Part shown: positions 60,576-64,000 of the stretch, in pieces
Numbering within the stretch: the first letter of the stretch is position 1
Layout: each line of letters opens with the position of its first letter
Program-made: the position numbers and the translations under genes
Notes under the pieces: generated by a model
The model's database searches: none
What the model was told of the DNA's origin: nothing
The model's input: the letters and a program-made list of their open reading frames with translations, nothing else
Assembly: GCA_964369755.1 (NCBI GenBank)
Contig: CAYJFY010000004.1
Coordinates: forward strand, 38,785 to 102,784
DNA from: CAUPWF01 sp964369755
GTDB lineage: Bacteria; Bacillota; Clostridia; Lachnospirales; Lachnospiraceae
Direction of reading: 5' to 3'
DNA length: 64,000 bases

Positions 60576-61514
60576 ATGACCAAGTTAGGGAAGAAGATAT
60601 TATCAGTGCTTGCTATTATTTTATTACTGCCATATATATTGACAATTTTTATGAATGGTGCAGAAATACAAAGTGTGAATCTAGGTGAGTCTACCAACGG
60701 TATCATCGTTCAGGTTGAGGGCGAGGAGTCAGGGGTGCTCTGGGAAGAGTATCTAGTGGGAATATTAGCAAGAGAAATTCCTACAGAATATGATCTAGAA
60801 GCGATGAAAGCCCAAGCCGTGATGATTCGGACTAGGCTATATCTAGAGTCAGGCGGAGATCCCAATCATGTATATGATGAAGTGTATTATGATGTAGTGG
60901 ATGTACAGGAAAAATGGGAAAATGAGAATACAGTAGAGATATATCAGCGGTTAAACGAGGCGGTCGAGAGTACAGAGGATGAGATACTGATGTACAACGA
61001 CGGCCTCGTTGTATCTCCATACCATTTTCTTAGTCTAGGACAGACACGAAGTGGAGTAGAGGTTTTGGGCGCAAGTGGATATGAATATTTGGAAAGTGTT
61101 AGCTGTCCGCTAGACTTGGAGCATGAATTACAACTGCAAGTGACAGAGATGTCCTATGATGAAGTTTCGGAGAGGCTAGACTTGGGAGCGAGTGATTTGT
61201 ATTATTCGGATTTTCAGATATTGTCAACGGATCATGCGGGCTATGTAATGGAAGTGCGAGTACAGGAAGGTATCCTGCAGGGGGAAGACTTTCGAAAGCT
61301 GATGGATTTGTCATCAGGGGCATTTGTCCTACAAGAGATAGAAGAAGGAATAAAAATCACGACTTCTGGTGTGGGACATGGATTAGGATTGAGTCAAAAT
61401 ACAGCGCATTATATGGCGCTAGAGGGGAAATCATATCGAGAAATTTTGCAATATTTTTATAAAGGTGTAGAGCTAAAGTCTTTTGAAGAAATAAATTTAG
61501 AAAAAACAGAATAA
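60576..61514 (+). CDS. spoIID: Stage II sporulation protein D (peptidoglycan lytic transglycosylase)
   Basis: A 312-residue protein with one N-terminal membrane anchor (about 7-27) and an extracytoplasmic SpoIID domain. The catalytic-Glu region is LVGILAREIPTEYDLEAMKAQA-like (seen as LAREIPTEYDLEAMKAQAV). The C-terminus has SGVGHGLGLSQNTAHYMA. Acting in the mother-cell membrane it degrades septal peptidoglycan during engulfment, with SpoIIM and SpoIIP elsewhere. The next gene is the SpoIIQ-like partner. Confidence 0.95.
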   Translation: MTKLGKKILSVLAIILLLPYILTIFMNGAEIQSVNLGESTNGIIVQVEGEESGVLWEEYLVGILAREIPTEYDLEAMKAQAVMIRTRLYLESGGDPNHVYDEVYYDVVDVQEKWENENTVEIYQRLNEAVESTEDEILMYNDGLVVSPYHFLSLGQTRSGVEVLGASGYEYLESVSCPLDLEHELQLQVTEMSYDEVSERLDLGASDLYYSDFQILSTDHAGYVMEVRVQEGILQGEDFRKLMDLSSGAFVLQEIEEGIKITTSGVGHGLGLSQNTAHYMALEGKSYREILQYFYKGVELKSFEEINLEKTE

Positions 61515-61556
61515 CTCCCATCATTTCTGGCAAAAATATTTTCAGAGGTGATGAAT

Positions 61557-62336
61557 ATGAAGAGAAATTATGTGATGCCTAAATTAGGCAAAAAGGGAGC
61601 AGTTACAGGGTTGGTACTAGGTTTTTGTGCAGTGATTACATTAGCAGGGGTTTATACATTTACACAATATCAAGAGAATGTGGAGAATAATCTTGCGCAG
61701 GAACTTGCTGAATATGAAACAGAAAGCCAGCCAAGTGTTACAAAAGAGGAAACGCAGAGTCAGACACAAACGGAGTTAGAGATTCCGGTCGAGATAGCAT
61801 CCAGCGATGATAATATCACAAATCCAGGGATAACAGTGCCACAAGCGGAACCGATTCAGGAGGCAGAGACGCCAATTGCGGAAGATGTTGTAGAAGGTAA
61901 TTTCACAAAAGAGGCAGTGAATTTCGTAGATACGGACAAGCTCATGTGGCCTGTGTCAGGAGAAGTTCTAATGGATTTTAGTATGGAACAGACAGTTTAT
62001 TTCGAAACATTGGATCAATTCAAGAGAAATCCAGCGATTATAATTGCAGGACAAGTGGATGGCGAAGTGTTGGCAGCAGGCCGTGGAATCGTACAATTGA
62101 TAGAAGAGAAACACGATATCGGTTTGACCATGACAGTGGATATGGGCAATGGATATCAGGCAATCTATGGTCAGTTAAAAGACTTGAGATTTGAAGAAGG
62201 ACAGCTCATTGAACAAGGCAATGTGATTGGATTGGTTGCAGAGCAAACAAAGTACTATAGCCTAGAAGGCGTGAACGTATATTTCGAGATGAAAAAAGAT
62301 GGGGAGTCAATCAACCCAGAACTATATCTACGTTAG
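61557..62336 (+). CDS. spoIIQ: SpoIIQ-like LytM-domain protein, probably catalytically inactive
   Basis: A 259-residue protein with one membrane span (about 17-38), a Glu/Gln/Thr-rich linker and a C-terminal M23/LytM domain (about 130-259). The zinc-ligand positions are degenerate: the usual YGHL is YGQL and the LHFEV-type motif is VYFEM, so both His of these motifs are missing. In sporulation SpoIIQ forms a channel with SpoIIIAH between forespore and mother cell. Position right after spoIID supports the call. ATG 61557 follows AGAGGTG by 6 nt. Confidence 0.86.
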   Translation: MKRNYVMPKLGKKGAVTGLVLGFCAVITLAGVYTFTQYQENVENNLAQELAEYETESQPSVTKEETQSQTQTELEIPVEIASSDDNITNPGITVPQAEPIQEAETPIAEDVVEGNFTKEAVNFVDTDKLMWPVSGEVLMDFSMEQTVYFETLDQFKRNPAIIIAGQVDGEVLAAGRGIVQLIEEKHDIGLTMTVDMGNGYQAIYGQLKDLRFEEGQLIEQGNVIGLVAEQTKYYSLEGVNVYFEMKKDGESINPELYLR

Positions 62337-62342
62337 CATTTA

Positions 62343-62369
62343 AAGAAGGGGCGGTGAGCCCCTTCTTTT
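62343..62369. terminator. Terminator after spoIIQ
   Basis: AAGAAGGGGC pairs with GCCCCTTCTT around GGTGA, then TT. It can serve both spoIIQ and the convergent aldo/keto reductase. Confidence 0.9.
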
Positions 62370-62375
62370 GTCTAG

Positions 62376-63239
62376 CTAGAAGAAATAATAACCTTCGATC
62401 CTAGGGAGTTCGTCTCGAAGCAAGTCTCGCTCTTCCTCTGTTAGTGGTTGAAGAATCTGATCTGCATGTTCTACGGCAAAAGAAAAGCATTCAAAGTTTC
62501 CTGGGGCAACAAGGGAGCAAGTGCCCATCTCATAAGCGTATTTCATCGCGGCGATTCGGAATTCAGGACGTTCCTTGGAGATTGGCATGCACCAGGACTT
62601 TGGATAGATGGAGGCCTTCTGTTCCTCTTCGTCTAGCCAAGAGCGGTGGATAAGTGATTTCATTCCGAGTAGGCCGATGCCCTTCTCTCTTGCGGCGTGC
62701 GTTACTTGATTGCCGAAGTCCTTGGCCATGTTCAATCCCCAGTTTGTTGGAAATAAAATAGTCTCAAAATTGTAATGCTCCAACGCGCGCAGTGCGGCTT
62801 CTTCGCTGTGACAAGTAATGCCTAGGTGCCTTAGAATTCCTTCCTCCTTCGCACGAAGAATCACTTCGAACGCACCATCTTTTGCGAAGACAGCATCCAC
62901 TTCCTCGACAGTAGTAATGGAGTGTAATTGATACACATCAAAATAATCAGTATATAATAATTCTAGGGACTTGTCCAATTCCTGCTTGGCAGTTTCGCGA
63001 CCGCGTTCCATGGTCTTGCATGCTACATGGATATTCTTTCTGTAAGGGATTAAAGATCGTCCCAACTTCTGTTCCGCATCACCATAGGTAGGTGCTACAT
63101 CAAAATAATTGATGCCCTTCTCAATCGCATATTCTACATACTTATCCGAATCATCTTGGGACTCGCTCATAGAAACGATTCCTCCATAGAATAGGGAGGT
63201 GATGTTAAGTCCTGTTTTTCCTAATTGTCTTTTTTGCAT
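62376..63239 (-). CDS. Aldo/keto reductase
   Basis: A 287-residue NAD(P)H-dependent oxidoreductase with a TIM barrel. The catalytic tetrad is visible: Asp and Tyr in YFDVAPTYGDAE, Lys in VACKTMER, His in YQLHSI. The N-terminus MQKRQLGKTGLNITSLFYGG is typical of the AKR subgroup near YghZ/ferredoxin-linked clostridial AKRs, but no Cys-rich iron-sulfur tail is present. The ATG has AAGGAGG upstream. The substrate is unknown. Confidence 0.92.
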   Translation of the reverse strand: MQKRQLGKTGLNITSLFYGGIVSMSESQDDSDKYVEYAIEKGINYFDVAPTYGDAEQKLGRSLIPYRKNIHVACKTMERGRETAKQELDKSLELLYTDYFDVYQLHSITTVEEVDAVFAKDGAFEVILRAKEEGILRHLGITCHSEEAALRALEHYNFETILFPTNWGLNMAKDFGNQVTHAAREKGIGLLGMKSLIHRSWLDEEEQKASIYPKSWCMPISKERPEFRIAAMKYAYEMGTCSLVAPGNFECFSFAVEHADQILQPLTEEERDLLRDELPRIEGYYFF

Positions 63240-63284
63240 GGTTGCCTCCTTGCTAAAATCTATTTATTGGCCTTCTTGAAAGGT

Positions 63285-63313
63285 AGTATAGCATAGATGA
63301 AATGGAAACAAAA
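63285..63313 (-). promoter_or_regulatory. Predicted promoter of the aldo/keto reductase gene
   Basis: On the minus strand TTTGTT (63308-63313) and TATACT (63285-63290), 17-bp spacer. Confidence 0.5.
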
Positions 63314-63355
63314 TAGGTTTTGTGTTTAGATGTAGTGTACTCCCGAAGTTTTCCT

Positions 63356-63384
63356 TGTCAATATAAACAGACTATGCTATCATG
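63356..63384 (+). promoter_or_regulatory. Promoter of Rpn-type gene 2, conserved with gene 1
   Basis: TTGTCA (63356-63361), 17-bp spacer, TATCAT (63379-63384). The spacer ATATAAACAGACTATGC differs from that of gene 1 at a few bases only. A hairpin CACACACAAGTGTG lies in the leader (63413-63426), at a position similar to the gene 1 leader hairpin. Confidence 0.7.
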
Positions 63385-63555
63385 AGAAATATCTAAAACT
63401 CAAGTAATCTTTCACACACAAGTGTGGCTTTGACGATTCTGTCAATTAATACCAATCAAGTGAAATAATTAAACAGCTAAAACTAAACGGCTAAATGCAA
63501 GCTACATCTTTACAACATACCCCGAAACCATTATACTTAAGAAAGAAGGTAATGT

Positions 63556-64000
63556 ATGGAACAACAAAAAACTTATGAAGAATTAATGCAATGTGTCCCA
63601 ACAGATGTACAGGAAGAATTTCACCAAATCGAACAAGGGAAGCGATTGCCCGACTTAGGTTCTGATATCGTATTCAAAAAAGTATTTGATCCAGATATTC
63701 ATAAGGAAAGAATCGAAAAGTTACTCACGTTGATCTATCAAGAAGAGTTTGAAGTTGGCACATCACTTAAGCAGCAAATACCAAAAGCGACAGTATTCTC
63801 AAAGGAGACCATCCATGATGTGGTAGCAAGACTTGCAACTGGTGGTATGGCGAACCTAGAAATGCAGGTATTAGCGCAAGAATTTATCGTAGAGCGAATG
63901 GATATCTATGCATCCGATATGATTCTGTTACAATATGCGATAAGTGAAGGGGAGAAAAAGACGGATTTTAGTTATATTGATGTGCAACCTTCTTACTTAG
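63556..64000 (+). CDS. Rpn/PD-(D/E)XK nuclease-family putative transposase, 5' part
   Basis: The frame from ATG 63556 is open to the window end (148 codons). LPDLGSDIVFKKVFDPDIHKER is the N-terminal signature of this family and NLEMQVLAQEFIVERMDIYASD carries the catalytic Glu-x-Gln and the arm that follows. It belongs to a different subgroup from the gene at 51534 but shares promoter and leader features. GAAGG lies upstream of the ATG. The C-terminus is off the window. Confidence 0.88.
   Translation, partial: MEQQKTYEELMQCVPTDVQEEFHQIEQGKRLPDLGSDIVFKKVFDPDIHKERIEKLLTLIYQEEFEVGTSLKQQIPKATVFSKETIHDVVARLATGGMANLEMQVLAQEFIVERMDIYASDMILLQYAISEGEKKTDFSYIDVQPSYL

Overview
The window comes from a low-GC, endospore-forming anaerobic firmicute, most likely Clostridia of the Lachnospiraceae type. 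Three things point there. First, the conserved block rqcP-yabP-yabQ-divIC-spoIIE-tilS-hpt-ftsH is present, with spoIID-spoIIQ, spoVG and a cotS-type gene elsewhere. Second, GlgC is paired with GlgD. Third, Gram-positive RNA controls are present: a glmS ribozyme, an isoleucine T-box and a BirA box. No species is claimed, and no prophage, CRISPR array, rRNA or intact tRNA was seen.

Layout. 0-7.4 kb: the 3' end of malQ, then a polyol PTS operon (mtlA, mtlR, mtlF, a 1-phosphofructokinase-like kinase, a SorE-like dehydrogenase and a dedicated HPr). A 149-bp palindromic element sits inside it. 7.4-13.6 kb: ribozyme-controlled glmS, a lipoprotein, asnS and an orphan VanRS-like two-component pair. 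13.7-18.4 kb (minus strand): murC, then dnaD-dnaC-prs behind a cluster of DnaA boxes. 18.6-27.6 kb: glgC-glgD, spoVG, a pseudouridine synthase, a CaCA antiporter, cca, cotS and a phosphohexomutase. 27.6-34.8 kb: hup and the sporulation/division block through ftsH. 34.8-43.2 kb: a GH13 enzyme, BirA-controlled bioY, an about 0.8-kb gene-poor transcription-unit candidate, a large TPR/acidic-repeat/P-loop protein and glgB. 43.3-49.1 kb: pyrG and a nitrogen cluster (ANTAR regulator, glnA, and an Amt transporter fused to PII). 49.3-54.2 kb: trmB, a candidate C-rich small RNA, a metal-regulated DUF2325/DtxR pair, an Rpn-type nuclease, and an ArsR regulator with a Cys-repeat metal permease. 54.4-64 kb: T-box ileS, glgP, spoIID-spoIIQ, an aldo/keto reductase and a second Rpn-type gene cut by the window end.

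How the genes work together. Glycogen synthesis and breakdown genes (glgC, glgD, glgB, glgP, malQ, a phosphohexomutase, a GH13 enzyme) are scattered but nearly complete; glgA is not in the window. The polyol operon lacks a mannitol-1-phosphate 5-dehydrogenase but has a SorE-like enzyme and a fructose-1-phosphate kinase. This suggests an alternative route through fructose-1-phosphate. Several sporulation genes have sigma-E-like promoters.

The main structural novelties are in the noncoding DNA. There is a family of about 46-nt 3'-UTR hairpins with a conserved mismatched internal loop and compensatory changes, and a double-hairpin element shared by two intercistronic gaps. There is also a csRNA-like small RNA candidate behind 11-bp-spaced direct repeats, and promoter-proximal terminators on both sides of the glnA/amt divergent region. 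All calls come from reading the sequence; no database search was run.
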